Positions 1-10,320 of a DNA stretch of 64,000 bases are shown one piece after another; position 1 is the first letter of the stretch; each line of letters starts with the position of its first letter. Location of the stretch: the NCBI GenBank assembly GCA_013816485.1, contig JACDEI010000008.1, positions 22,798 through 86,797 on the forward strand, given 5' to 3'. A program made the translations under genes and the position numbers. Under the pieces are notes generated by a model. It was not told where the DNA came from. It worked only from the letters and a program-made list of their open reading frames with translations, and made no database searches. The stretch comes from Planctomycetota bacterium (GTDB lineage: Bacteria > Planctomycetota > UBA11346).

Positions 1-82
1 AAACAGGGCTCGGCGGTCGGGGCGGCTGGCGCCGCCTGACTCGGGGCTGTGCCCCCAAACCCCCGCGACCTTTGTCGCCCTT

Positions 83-110
83 CATCCTGGCCGAAACGGC
101 CAGGATGTTT
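83..110. terminator. Rho-independent-type hairpin, CATCCTGGCCG-AAA-CGGCCAGGATG then TTT
   Basis: Perfect 11-bp stem with 3-nt loop followed by a short T run; lies downstream of the minus-strand nuclease gene. Confidence 0.6.
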
Positions 111-167
111 GCGTGATGGGCTGCGCCGCGGGCGCGCGACTGCCGCCAATGCGCCCGTCATCACGGT

Positions 168-2792
168 TCACCCGTTCGCGTCCAACGGCCGCGGCCACAG
201 CAACGCGGCCAGCCAGCGCGGCAGGCGCGGGAGGATGGTGAAGCGCGCGATGCTCGGATCGTGGTCACTGATCTGATCAGTGAATTCGCTGTTGCTGTGC
301 ACCACGTCGAATGCGGGCAGCAGCGCGCTCAGCGCCGGTGAGGCCAGCATATGATCCAGCGTCTGACTGTTGCCCTGGAAGACGTACGAGTAGCGCTCAG
401 CCTCCGGCAGCAGGCCATCCATCTGCCGCAGTCCCACTGCGGTCAGCGATTGTAGCGGGCTGCTCCACGAGAAGTCGTTGAGGTCACCCACCACCGCCAC
501 CAGCGCCTGCGGATCGGCATCCAGGATGCGATCGACGAAACCGGCGACCACCTGCGCCTGCGCCACGCGTTGCAGCTCGCTCACCAGCGTCGGCGGCTGG
601 TAACGACCGAACAGCGGCTGGTCGCCGCCTTTGGAATTCCAGTGGTTGGCGATCACGATCAGGTCGCGGCCATACACGCTGAAAGTAGCCGCCAGCGGTT
701 TACGGCTGTTGGTGAAAGCCGGATTGGTCGGATCGATGCGGCCTGGGTTCAAGCTGAGCGCACCATCGGCCAACACCTGCGTCGGTGTCAGGGCATCCCC
801 CGCGACGCCGGGTTTCAGCGTCAGCGGCGCGCGGTAGAGGAACGCTTGGCGGATGTTGCCACCGGGTTGACCACCGTCCTGCCGGTTCACCGGAGCGATC
901 TCCAGGTACTGGTAGGTCGGGCCGCCAAGCGCGGTGATGGCGGCGACCAGCGCGGCACCTGTTGGCGTGCCATCGACGGTGCCGTCATTGGTCGGACCGG
1001 AGGCGTCCTGGATCTCCTCCAACGCTACGATCGCGGGCGAGCCCAGCCGCTCGACGATGGCCCGCGCGTGATTGCTCACCCGCGGATCGGCAGGGAACAG
1101 GTTCTCGACGTTGATCGTGGCGATGCGCAGCAAACGCAGCGGTGCATGCAGCGGGTGATCCGGCAGCGTGGTGACTTCCTTGGTCAGGCCACCCCCGATG
1201 AGCGCCGGCAGCGGCTCGGTGTTGTAGATGCGGAAATTGTCGAAGTTGTAGTGCATGATGCCGACGATGCGTCCTGGAAAGAGGTCGCCGACGTTGGCCT
1301 GTGGCTCGCCATCCACCAGAAAGTCATCGATCTGCACACGTTCAGGATTGAAGTCGCTCACCGTCACCCGCGCACCGCCGCGAACGGTCCGGGAGGTCGC
1401 GCCAGCGCCAGCGTCCGGCAGCACCCACACCTCACCAAAACCATTGGTCGGACCCACCACCACGGCATCGTCGAGAGCGACGCGCATGCCTTCGAGTGAT
1501 TCGTAGAAGTCGATCCCGTCGTTCGCCGGATCGAAGACTCCCAGTGCGTCATCATCGATCACCATGACTGGCGGCAGCCGACCGGCCGCGCCGATCACCA
1601 CGGCACTCGGCAGCGGTTGAGCGCTGGCCAGGACCGACACCGTCACACCGCTGAGTTCGGTGAAGGACAAGCCATCGCCGCTGACACCGTCGGGAGAGAA
1701 TTCGACCACCCGTCCGCGCACCATCACCAGATCACCGACCGCTGCCGTCGGCACGACGCTGGTGAAGACGTAGATGCCCTCCGAGGTAGCTGGATCGGCG
1801 TCGGTCTGAGCGTCCGGTTCCTGCATCCAGAAACCCCGCCCATCGCGCGCGGTCACCACCGCATCCGCGACCAGCACCACCAGCCCGACCAGCGGCGAGG
1901 CATGGGCGGCGCCCTGGATATCATGGACTGCCACCGTCGGGATGTCGTCGTCGGCCACGGTGATGACCAGAGTCGCGTCCTGGTATCCATTCGCGCTAAT
2001 CGCCAGTGTCACCACCGCATCAGGTTCTTGGAGCGTGTCGTCGATGACCGGCACGATGAGCACGCCAGCGGTTTCTCCCACCGCCAACGTGATGGTGCCG
2101 CCGCCAATGGTTCCCGCCGGCGTCGCGGTGAGGGTGATCGTGCTTTCGACATCCGCGGTGCTGCGCGTCACATTCAGCACGATGGTGCCCGACGATTCCA
2201 GCGCGGTGGCAGGACCGGTCAGGCCAAGGCTCGGAGTGCCACCGCCCGCTGGTGAAATGCCGATGTGGTCGAATGAGTTGTTCGGGAAACCGTCCCACGA
2301 GACCGACGGTACGAAGGCATCGCCGGTCACGGTGTCATAGTCGGGATTAATTCTGCGACGCAGCGTGTTGTCGGCGGTGCTTTGGTCGCCGCTGCCCCAC
2401 TCGGCTCCTGGGTCGAAGCCCACTTGACCGATGCTGTCGACCACCGCGTTGTCGGACAGACGGCGTAGCACCAGCGCATCATCACCGTTCCACAGGCCCG
2501 AGCCGGTGGTGGCATCGGCCGCAGCGAGGATCGCGGGATCGGCGCTGGCGCTGGCAAAGACATAGACCTCACCCGCCGGCACTGTCATCGCGGGTACATG
2601 GTTGACGCTCGCGCTGGGGCTGCCGTTGAAATACACCTCGACGCGGTAGCCACTCAGATCGAGCGCCGCCGGACCCGGATTGGCGATCTCCACCGCCTTG
2701 TTGTTCGATGATCCTTCGATGTATTCGCTGAAATAGGGTTCCGCCGCGATCACGGCGAGTGGGGTGAGAGCAAGGAGCAGCAGGGTGCGCAT
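168..2792 (-). CDS. Secreted extracellular nuclease (lamin-tail domain, Calx-beta-like domain, C-terminal endonuclease/exonuclease/phosphatase domain; ExeM/NucH-like)
   Basis: Signal peptide MRTLLLLALTPLAVIAAEP; LTD-like start YIEGSSNNKAVEIANPG; EEP motifs ATINVENLFPADPR, VALEEIQDASG, ANHWNSKGGD, VVGDLNDF, SDHDPS. Confidence 0.9.
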   Translation of the reverse strand: MRTLLLLALTPLAVIAAEPYFSEYIEGSSNNKAVEIANPGPAALDLSGYRVEVYFNGSPSASVNHVPAMTVPAGEVYVFASASADPAILAAADATTGSGLWNGDDALVLRRLSDNAVVDSIGQVGFDPGAEWGSGDQSTADNTLRRRINPDYDTVTGDAFVPSVSWDGFPNNSFDHIGISPAGGGTPSLGLTGPATALESSGTIVLNVTRSTADVESTITLTATPAGTIGGGTITLAVGETAGVLIVPVIDDTLQEPDAVVTLAISANGYQDATLVITVADDDIPTVAVHDIQGAAHASPLVGLVVLVADAVVTARDGRGFWMQEPDAQTDADPATSEGIYVFTSVVPTAAVGDLVMVRGRVVEFSPDGVSGDGLSFTELSGVTVSVLASAQPLPSAVVIGAAGRLPPVMVIDDDALGVFDPANDGIDFYESLEGMRVALDDAVVVGPTNGFGEVWVLPDAGAGATSRTVRGGARVTVSDFNPERVQIDDFLVDGEPQANVGDLFPGRIVGIMHYNFDNFRIYNTEPLPALIGGGLTKEVTTLPDHPLHAPLRLLRIATINVENLFPADPRVSNHARAIVERLGSPAIVALEEIQDASGPTNDGTVDGTPTGAALVAAITALGGPTYQYLEIAPVNRQDGGQPGGNIRQAFLYRAPLTLKPGVAGDALTPTQVLADGALSLNPGRIDPTNPAFTNSRKPLAATFSVYGRDLIVIANHWNSKGGDQPLFGRYQPPTLVSELQRVAQAQVVAGFVDRILDADPQALVAVVGDLNDFSWSSPLQSLTAVGLRQMDGLLPEAERYSYVFQGNSQTLDHMLASPALSALLPAFDVVHSNSEFTDQISDHDPSIARFTILPRLPRWLAALLWPRPLDANG

Positions 2793-3127
2793 GGGTAACT
2801 CCAGGGGTTGGGCCGGAACCTACCGGCGACCATGGGATCCAACACCCACGGATGAAGGGTATGCGCTGGGACGTGTGAACGGATCGACAACCGTGATGAC
2901 CGTCAAGCCATCTTATGCACGCTTCGCGGCTCGTTCACCGTAACGTTCGCCTGCTTCCATGCCTCCGCAAATGCCTCCGCAAACGCCTCCGCAAATGCCG
3001 TGCGCTTGGTGATCGCCGGATTGATGCGTGTTGAGACCACGCCTACCTCCAGGTAAACAGTGACGAATAGACGCGTTATTGCGCCTTTCCCATCCGCACT
3101 GATTGCCTCTTTGGCCATCAGCGGTGG

Positions 3128-3733
3128 ATGTTACCGTTCCGCACCATGATCCGCCTATACGCCCTCATACTCGTGCCCTTCCTCGTGGCCGTCGTCCTGC
3201 AGGAAGGTTGGGCTGCCGATGCCCCGCGCATCCGCCCCCTCACCTGGGCCCAGCCAGTGATCGGCACGCAGCTCGCAAATTTCCATCAGGTATCGCCCGA
3301 GGTCTACCGCTCCGGCCAGCCCAAGGCGCGGGATCTGAAGCTGCTGGTCGAGCAGCTCGGCATCAAATCGGTGCTGACACTGCGCGATCTGCACAACGAC
3401 GATGACGAGGCGGAAGGCCTGCCGCTGGCGCTCTACCGTGTCGAGATGGAAGCCGACGATGTCGAGCCTGACAAAGTCGCGCGCGCGATGCAGATCATCA
3501 AGGACGCGCCGAAGCCGATCCTCATCCACTGCTGGCATGGTTCAGACCGCACTGGCTTGGTGATCGCGGCGTACCGCATCACCTTCCAGGGTTGGGATCC
3601 GACCGTCGCCGCCGATGAATTGGTGAACGGCGGCTTCGGCTATCACCACAAGATGTTTCCAGGCATCGCCGCGTGGTTGCGCTCGGGCGCACTCAAACCC
3701 GGCACCGCACCGCTCGCGCCGGCGAAGCCATGA
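3128..3733 (+). CDS. Secreted dual-specificity/tyrosine phosphatase-like protein
   Basis: Signal peptide; P-loop signature HCWHGSDRTG (HCxxGxxR); stop overlaps the next start (ATGA at 3730). Confidence 0.85.
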   Translation: MLPFRTMIRLYALILVPFLVAVVLQEGWAADAPRIRPLTWAQPVIGTQLANFHQVSPEVYRSGQPKARDLKLLVEQLGIKSVLTLRDLHNDDDEAEGLPLALYRVEMEADDVEPDKVARAMQIIKDAPKPILIHCWHGSDRTGLVIAAYRITFQGWDPTVAADELVNGGFGYHHKMFPGIAAWLRSGALKPGTAPLAPAKP

Positions 3734-4851
3734 GCATCAAGAAGATCGCCGTCCTCAGCGTCTCTGCCGGAGCCGGTCACGTGCGTGCGGCCGAGGCGCT
3801 GGTCGCCACGGCAAAACTGCATCATCCAGGCGTCGAGGCCATCCACCTTGATGTGATGGAGCTGGTGCCAAAGCTGTTTCGCAAGATCTACGCCGAGAAA
3901 TACGTCGACGTGGTCAACCGCCATCCGGCGTTGTGGGGCTACCTCTACCACACCGCCGACAAACAGCGCGACGACTCGATCATCACGCGGGTCCGTCGGG
4001 TGATCGAGAAGCTCAACACCCGCGGCCTGGTGAAGAAGCTGGAAGAGCTGCAACCCGACGCGGTGATCTGCACACATTTCCTGCCGGCGCAAATCCTCTC
4101 GCGGATGATCGCCAAGAAGAAGTGGTCGACACCGGTATGGACGGTGGTCACCGACTTCGATGTGCATGCGCTGTGGGTCCATCAACACCTGACTGGTTAT
4201 TGTGCCGCCGCAGAGGAGATCGCCTGGCGCATGCGTGAACGCGGCCTAGCCGACACCCGTATCGAGGTCACTGGCATCCCGATCATGCCGGTATTCGCCG
4301 AACAACGGTCGCGTGAGGTCTGTGCGAAGGAGGCCGGCATTGATCCGAAGCGCACCACGCTGTTGGTGATGTCTGGTGGTTTGGGCGTTGGCGCCATCGA
4401 TCAGTTGTGTGAACGCATCCTCGCCATCCCTGGGGATCATCAGGTGTTAGCGCTGGCGGGGAAGAACGCCGCGCTGCTCGACAAGCTCAAAGCCATCGCG
4501 GCGAAACATCCTGGGCGGTTCTTCCCGCAAGGATTCACCCGCACTATCGAACGGTTGATGACCTGCGCCGATCTGGCGGTGACCAAACCTGGTGGGCTCA
4601 CCACCTCCGAATGTTTGGCCGTCGGCCTGCCGATGCTGGTGGTCTCACCGATCCCAGGGCAGGAGGAGCGCAACACCGACTACCTGCTGGAAGCTGGTGC
4701 GGCGCTCAAGGCGCATGACTTGGCCGGGGTCGATTTCCGCGTGCGGCAGTTGCTCGCCGAGCCCTCGCGCTTGGCGACGCTGCGGCTACGCGCCCGCGCC
4801 ATCGCCACGCCGCAGGCGGCGCAGACGGTGCTGCGGCATGTCCTTGGCTGA
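3730..4851 (+). CDS. Glycosyltransferase, MGDG synthase/UgtP-like (GT28 family)
   Basis: N-terminal SVSAGAGHVRAAEAL; C-terminal donor site ADLAVTKPGGLTTSECLAVGLPMLVVSPIPGQEERNTDYLL. Confidence 0.9.
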   Translation: MSIKKIAVLSVSAGAGHVRAAEALVATAKLHHPGVEAIHLDVMELVPKLFRKIYAEKYVDVVNRHPALWGYLYHTADKQRDDSIITRVRRVIEKLNTRGLVKKLEELQPDAVICTHFLPAQILSRMIAKKKWSTPVWTVVTDFDVHALWVHQHLTGYCAAAEEIAWRMRERGLADTRIEVTGIPIMPVFAEQRSREVCAKEAGIDPKRTTLLVMSGGLGVGAIDQLCERILAIPGDHQVLALAGKNAALLDKLKAIAAKHPGRFFPQGFTRTIERLMTCADLAVTKPGGLTTSECLAVGLPMLVVSPIPGQEERNTDYLLEAGAALKAHDLAGVDFRVRQLLAEPSRLATLRLRARAIATPQAAQTVLRHVLG

Positions 4852-5007
4852 GCACGACACCCTCCCGGTGTGATGGCGCAGAGTGATGGCGCAGCGCACT
4901 GGCGTGCGATCAGATCGCCTCGCACCCCGTCGACCAAATCTAGACAAGTGTCCGACAGAGCGGTCACAGACCCGCTCAAACCGCACTACATGATCATCGG
5001 AGTGTCC

Positions 5008-7671
5008 ATGTCCCGTCGCCTGCCTGCCCTGATCCTGTCCCTTGCCGTCTTCGCCGTCGTAGGTGCCGCCGACCAACCCGCCGTGAAGCGTACTGACGAG
5101 GTGCGAGAACCGGGACTGCCATTCGCTACCACGGTGATGGTGGAGAACACCGCGGCGACTGCAGTGACCGTGAGCGCCACCTGGACCCTCCAGGCCAATC
5201 CGCTCTATATCGACCAAGCGATCCCTGACCCACAACTCGGCATCGACCACGCGCTCGGCGCGCGTTGCACGCTCATGGTCGACGGCGCAGACCGTGGCGA
5301 TCCGTTGCTCTGCGATGGTGACGACACCAGTGGTTACCAGACGCCGTGGGGCAAGGTCGGCGAAGCGGTCGCCACCATCGACCTGGGCACCAGCCGTCCG
5401 ATCTCTGCTGTGCGTTGGATCGCCGGCGACGCCAACTGGATCTTCCAGGCGGATGTGTCGACCTCGATCGATGGCAGCACCTGGACGCCGGTCGCCGGTG
5501 CGCAGGGCGTGGCGATGAAGGGCAAGTGGGGCGGACCGCACGCGCTCCCGTGGTCGGTGCCGGTCAGCGCGCGGCATCTGCGCCTGCGCTTCCACAACGG
5601 CGGCGCCAAGGTCGACAACCTGCGCCTGCCGACGACCATTCAGGTTTATGATGGCGTCGCCAACGACACCATCGCGGTGCCGAACGTCGGGCCGGTGATC
5701 GCACGCGGCACCACCAACGCCACGATTCCACCCAAGGAAACCGCTGGTTTGGCGCTCACTGGAAGCGAGCAACTGAAAACCGGTGCGTACCTGCTTGGTC
5801 TCGACTTGACGATTGCTGGCCGACGCGAGGTGCGTTGGTCACATGTGTTCGTCTTGCCGAGCGACCAGGTGCCCGCCGGGCGAGCGCGCCGATTCGGCGT
5901 CAACGCTTCCCAGGCCGAACTCGCTGCCAGCATGCGCCGCTGCGGTTTCGGCTGGGTGCGTTTCGAGAACGCCAAGTGGATGATGTTCATGCCCAAGGCA
6001 GATCACGCCGCCTTCGACGGCTCGGTCGGCCCGTGGCACGTGAACCTCGACGGGATCTTCGACACCTACCGCAGCAACGACATCAACGTCCTGCCCTACG
6101 TCTTCCAGACGCCGGAGTACGCAACCTCCGCTCCGGCGAACGTGAAGCAGAACCGCTCCGGCTGGCCGCCAAAGAATCCGGCCGACTACGGCGAGGCGGT
6201 GTTCCAACTCGTCGCGCGTTTCGGTTCGCAGAAGGTCGAAGCGACCCAACTCAAGTCGTCGGACAAGAAAAGTGGACTCGGACTGATGCAGGCGGTCGAA
6301 CTGTGGAACGAACCGAACCTCACCGCCGCCAGTTGGGGACCGTTCGTCGGTCCCATCACCCAATACTTCGACGTGCTGCGCGCCGGCATCGAAGGCTCAC
6401 GTCGCGCCGATCCCAAACTGCCGGTGAGCGCCGCCGGCTGGGCCGGCATCGATCTGGAGATCGTCGCGCAACTGGCCGAGCACAAGTACGCCGACGGCAA
6501 GACGCCGCTCGATCTCATCGACATCATCAACGTGCATTTTTACAGCGGCCGCGAAGAGCCGGAGATCTGCGGTTGGGATCCCAACGTCGATCGCAATGGT
6601 CCATCGCATCGTGGTGACACCTACCCAGAGCAGTTGGAAGCGCTGGTGGCCTGGCGTGACCTGCACAAACCCGGCGCGGAGATCTGGCTGACCGAGATCG
6701 GCAACGATGTCGGCGGACCGATGGGCCGCAGCGAACGCCATCAGGCGGCAAAGGTCCCGCGCGGCATCATGCTGGCGCTCGCCGCCGGCATCGAACGGGT
6801 GTTCATCTACCGCGAAAAAGGCAGCGATCCGGCACAACACGCTGGCGCCGGTCTGCTGCGTAACGACGGCAGCATCCGTCCCGTGTGGCTGACCACCGCG
6901 ACCATGATCCGTCAGCTCCAGGGCATTGACGGACGTGCTGTGCGTCTGCCGCATGCCGATCCGAATGTCTGGGCCTTCCTGTGGCAGGACGGTGAACGTC
7001 GCGTCGTGAGCGCATGGACGCTGGGCACAGATACGAAGCTCGGGCTCGACCTGGGAAGCGCGGCGGTGTGCGATGCGTTCGGCCATGTCAGTACCGGCAA
7101 CGCCGCCGACGTCATGCTCGGGTATGCGCCCACCTACCTGACGCTCAGCAGCGCGACGCCGACGCTGACCAGGCTGATCTCTGAAGGCAAGGCGCGCGAT
7201 GCGACGCGCACGGCGGAACGCGTCCGCTTGGATAAGGTGGTCACCCGCGCCTTCGACTTCGGCACCACCGAACACGTCGGTGTGCTCAAGGGCCTCGGCC
7301 TACCGCGCCGCTTCACCGCCATCGGCAAGGACACGCTGTGGAGCGACAGCGCCGGCTTCGGTTTCCTACAACCGGCGGCGCAGGTGGAGGACACCCACTG
7401 GATCGGCAGCGCGCTCGACCGCGATGGCGTGAAGGTGGCGAAGGACGCGGTGTTCCGCATCCGTGTCCCCGCCGGTCGCCAGCGCGTGAAACTGTCGGCC
7501 ACGCCGATGGGCGATGGCAATCTGACGGCGACGATCGCCGACCAGAAGCTGACCATCACCAAGCAGCAGACGACCGCCGAGGTGGTGATCGATGGCGGCA
7601 AGGACCTAGATCTAGCGCTCGGCGACTGGGGCATCCTGCGTTGGCTGACAGTGGTGCCGGAAAAACCCTGA
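5008..7671 (+). CDS. Secreted glycoside-hydrolase-like protein with discoidin-like (F5/8C) domain
   Basis: Signal peptide MSRRLPALILSLAVFAVVGAAD; discoidin-like ATIDLGTSRPISAVRWIAGD...SARHLRLRFHNGG; TIM-barrel motifs VELWNEPNL and EIWLTEIGND. Confidence 0.85.
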   Translation: MSRRLPALILSLAVFAVVGAADQPAVKRTDEVREPGLPFATTVMVENTAATAVTVSATWTLQANPLYIDQAIPDPQLGIDHALGARCTLMVDGADRGDPLLCDGDDTSGYQTPWGKVGEAVATIDLGTSRPISAVRWIAGDANWIFQADVSTSIDGSTWTPVAGAQGVAMKGKWGGPHALPWSVPVSARHLRLRFHNGGAKVDNLRLPTTIQVYDGVANDTIAVPNVGPVIARGTTNATIPPKETAGLALTGSEQLKTGAYLLGLDLTIAGRREVRWSHVFVLPSDQVPAGRARRFGVNASQAELAASMRRCGFGWVRFENAKWMMFMPKADHAAFDGSVGPWHVNLDGIFDTYRSNDINVLPYVFQTPEYATSAPANVKQNRSGWPPKNPADYGEAVFQLVARFGSQKVEATQLKSSDKKSGLGLMQAVELWNEPNLTAASWGPFVGPITQYFDVLRAGIEGSRRADPKLPVSAAGWAGIDLEIVAQLAEHKYADGKTPLDLIDIINVHFYSGREEPEICGWDPNVDRNGPSHRGDTYPEQLEALVAWRDLHKPGAEIWLTEIGNDVGGPMGRSERHQAAKVPRGIMLALAAGIERVFIYREKGSDPAQHAGAGLLRNDGSIRPVWLTTATMIRQLQGIDGRAVRLPHADPNVWAFLWQDGERRVVSAWTLGTDTKLGLDLGSAAVCDAFGHVSTGNAADVMLGYAPTYLTLSSATPTLTRLISEGKARDATRTAERVRLDKVVTRAFDFGTTEHVGVLKGLGLPRRFTAIGKDTLWSDSAGFGFLQPAAQVEDTHWIGSALDRDGVKVAKDAVFRIRVPAGRQRVKLSATPMGDGNLTATIADQKLTITKQQTTAEVVIDGGKDLDLALGDWGILRWLTVVPEKP

Positions 7672-7819
7672 GGTCAGACTGATCGATCTGAGCAGTGGCA
7701 CCTCGATGCCTGTCGATCTAGGAAAGCATTGAACGTCAATCGGCGACGACCTCCCGGGCTCGCCGGCGAGCCCGGGAAGTAAGGCACCTGGGCACAGGGA
7801 TTGCCGTGGGGGCAACGAC

Positions 7820-8956
7820 GTGACGATCCCACCCATGGCATCGCGGGGACCGTACAACGCCAAGGCCGTACGCTTGGCGGATCAACTGGCTGGTGAGGTG
7901 CGCCGCGGGCGCTATCTGGGCGGCAGCCACTTGCCGGCCGAGCGTGTGCTGGCGAACGACTACGGTGCCGCACGCGAGACCATCCGCCGTGCGGTCGCGT
8001 TGCTGGAACAACGCCGCATCCTGCGCCGAGTGCCGCACCGTGGCGTAATGGTGCTTGGCGCCGACGCGCCGACGGTCAGCAATGTCCCGCGCAAGCTGCG
8101 CACCATCGCGGTGGTGCTGGCGAGCGAACCCGACACCGGCATGAACCTGATCCAGGCCGGCGTGCGCGACTACGCCCGCGAACGTGGCTACGATGTGCGC
8201 GCGATCATCTCACCCGATGATCCCGAACGGCCGTTCCAGGTGCTCGACCGTTTCGACGCTGCTGGCATCGACGGCGCGATCGTGCTGCCCTACCCAGGAC
8301 GCGAACACCGCGAGGTGCTGGAGCGCCTGTGGCCACGCGGCCTGCCAGTGGTGTGTGTCGAGCGCCGCAGTGCTGCGCTCAAGGTCCCCTCGGTCGAGAT
8401 CGACAATGCCGCCGGCATGTACCGCGCCGTCCGTCACCTGCTGGTGAATCATCGCCGGCCGGTGTGGTACCTCAGCCTGCGGCCAGGGCACCACACCGAC
8501 CGCATGCGGTATGACGGCTATTGCCGCGCGATGACCGATGCCGGCTATGGCGACCTGATCACCGCGCGCACCGTCTGGCATCCGTGGACCACCGATGATC
8601 CGCGCTACTGGCACGCGCATAATCCGTGGCAGCAGGGGTACGAGGTCGCGCAACAGCTCTTCGCCAACAACGAACGCTTCTGGTCGGTGGCGTGTCTGAA
8701 GGACGACATCGCCTGGGGTGTTTACCGTGCCGCCAACGAACGCGGACTATCCATCGGCCGCGAGGTGATGGTCACCGGCTTCGACGATCATCCGTACGCC
8801 GTCGAACTCGATCCACCGCTGACCACCGTGCGCCAACCGTTTCGCGACAAGGGCTATCAGGCCGCGCGCCTGCTCGACCGCGCGATGGTCGATGGCTTCC
8901 ATGCACCGGTGCAGGTGACACTCGGCGTCGAACTGGTCGTGCGTCGCTCGGGCTGA
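7820..8956 (+). CDS. GntR-family transcriptional regulator with LacI-type sugar-binding effector domain (AraR-like)
   Basis: Winged-helix start LADQLAGEVRRGRYLGGSHLPAERVLANDYGAARETIRRAVALLEQRRIL followed by periplasmic-binding-protein-like fold. Confidence 0.9.
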   Translation: MTIPPMASRGPYNAKAVRLADQLAGEVRRGRYLGGSHLPAERVLANDYGAARETIRRAVALLEQRRILRRVPHRGVMVLGADAPTVSNVPRKLRTIAVVLASEPDTGMNLIQAGVRDYARERGYDVRAIISPDDPERPFQVLDRFDAAGIDGAIVLPYPGREHREVLERLWPRGLPVVCVERRSAALKVPSVEIDNAAGMYRAVRHLLVNHRRPVWYLSLRPGHHTDRMRYDGYCRAMTDAGYGDLITARTVWHPWTTDDPRYWHAHNPWQQGYEVAQQLFANNERFWSVACLKDDIAWGVYRAANERGLSIGREVMVTGFDDHPYAVELDPPLTTVRQPFRDKGYQAARLLDRAMVDGFHAPVQVTLGVELVVRRSG

Positions 8957-8957
8957 G

Positions 8958-9500
8958 TCACTTCACCGGCGTCAACAACACCTGCCGCAGGTCCATCACC
9001 GCTACGCCGGGTTTGGTCTTGGGCTTCACGCTCAGGGTGATCAGGCCGGCCTCGCCGATGGTGATCTGGCCGATGCTGCGTTTGACGAAATTCTGGAAGT
9101 GGCCGGTATCCTCGACAGTGAAGGTCACCGCTTGCGCGCCGATGGTCACCGCGACCTCGGCACCGCCACTACCCTTGCCGCAACCTTGCAGGACTTCGAT
9201 CGCGAAGGTGCCGGGTTTGGCGACCGCGAAGGTCCAACTGACCCAGTCGTCTTGTTTGGTCCAGTAGCCGATGGTGTTCTTGTGCGGCTGGGGTTCGTAG
9301 CGCACGGTCGTGCCGTGGATGGTCACGTCGCGGGCGTGCAGCAGGACGGAGCCGTCCTCCGCCTGGGTGATGCTCGCCGGCGAGGGCATGGGCGGGTTGG
9401 CCGGGGTGCCCTCGGGTTGAGCATCGGCAGCCGACAAGGCGGCGGCACCCAGGCTGACGCCCAGGGCAAGGATCATGAGCAGGCTGGCGGTGCGTTTCAT
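8958..9500 (-). CDS. Secreted beta-sandwich/CBM-like protein
   Basis: Signal peptide MKRTASLLMILALGVSLGAAALSAAD; Gly/Val-rich DDWVSWTFAVAKPGTFAIEVLQGCGKGSGG typical of CBM-like modules next to esterases. Confidence 0.7.
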   Translation of the reverse strand: MKRTASLLMILALGVSLGAAALSAADAQPEGTPANPPMPSPASITQAEDGSVLLHARDVTIHGTTVRYEPQPHKNTIGYWTKQDDWVSWTFAVAKPGTFAIEVLQGCGKGSGGAEVAVTIGAQAVTFTVEDTGHFQNFVKRSIGQITIGEAGLITLSVKPKTKPGVAVMDLRQVLLTPVK

Positions 9501-10285
9501 TGGACGGTGAAAATCTCCCCGAAGAACCGCTCCATCGTGGCGATGCTGAGCTTCTCCGCGTTCATGTTATAAGCCGAACCACTCGCGACGTTGTCGCCTG
9601 CACCTGGGTTGCTGAAGCTGTGGACTGCGCCGCCGTAGGTTTCCATGCGCCAGACGGCCTTGGCCTTGGTCATCTCGTCCATGAAAGCGGCCACGTCGGC
9701 GGGCGGGACGAAGGGGTCGGCACCGCCGTGCAGGACCAGGACCTTGGCCTTGATGCCCCCCTCAGCGGCCGGGACGGCAGTGGCCGCCTTCAGGCCACCG
9801 TGGAAGGACACCATCCCCGCCAGTGGGTCGCCAGAACGGGCGAGGTTGAGCGACACCGTGCCGCCGAAGCAGAAGCCGATCGCGGCTACGCGCGCCAGGT
9901 CGACGGTCGACTGGCTGGTCAGCACCGCCAGGCCGGCGCGCGAACGGCGCACCATCAGCGGCAGGTCCTTGTAGAAACCGCCTGCCAGGGCCGAGGCGTC
10001 TTCGCGTGCGCTGACCACCTTACCATCGCCGTACATGTCGAGGGCGAAGGCGACGTAGCCACGCTGCGCCAGTTCCTTGGCGCGTTGCTGAGCGTAGGGG
10101 CCGCAGCCGTACCAGTCGTGCACCACCAGTACGCCTGGGGCGGTGCCGGCCAAGGCGGCAGGCGTGGCGAGGAAACCCTTCAGGGTCACGTCGCCATCTT
10201 TATAGGTGATGGTCTCGGTCTTCACCTCGTGGGCGGCATGCAGGGTGGCCGTCAGGGCGATGAGGCAAAGCAGTGTGCGGATCAT
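9497..10285 (-). CDS. Secreted dienelactone hydrolase family protein
   Basis: Signal peptide MIRTLLCLIALTATLHA; nucleophile elbow GFCFGG, VLVVHDWYG, VLHGGADPFVPP. Start trimmed from the longer ORF. Confidence 0.9.
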   Translation of the reverse strand: MIRTLLCLIALTATLHAAHEVKTETITYKDGDVTLKGFLATPAALAGTAPGVLVVHDWYGCGPYAQQRAKELAQRGYVAFALDMYGDGKVVSAREDASALAGGFYKDLPLMVRRSRAGLAVLTSQSTVDLARVAAIGFCFGGTVSLNLARSGDPLAGMVSFHGGLKAATAVPAAEGGIKAKVLVLHGGADPFVPPADVAAFMDEMTKAKAVWRMETYGGAVHSFSNPGAGDNVASGSAYNMNAEKLSIATMERFFGEIFTVQ

Positions 10286-10320
10286 GGGGACTCCTGGGAG
10301 AAATGATAAATGATGCATGA

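Noticed and set aside
570-1499. Long ORF opposite the nuclease gene (309 aa), and many similar opposite-strand ORFs throughout
   Set aside because: High-GC shadow ORFs antisense to well-supported genes; Arg/His-rich composition and no recognisable motifs.
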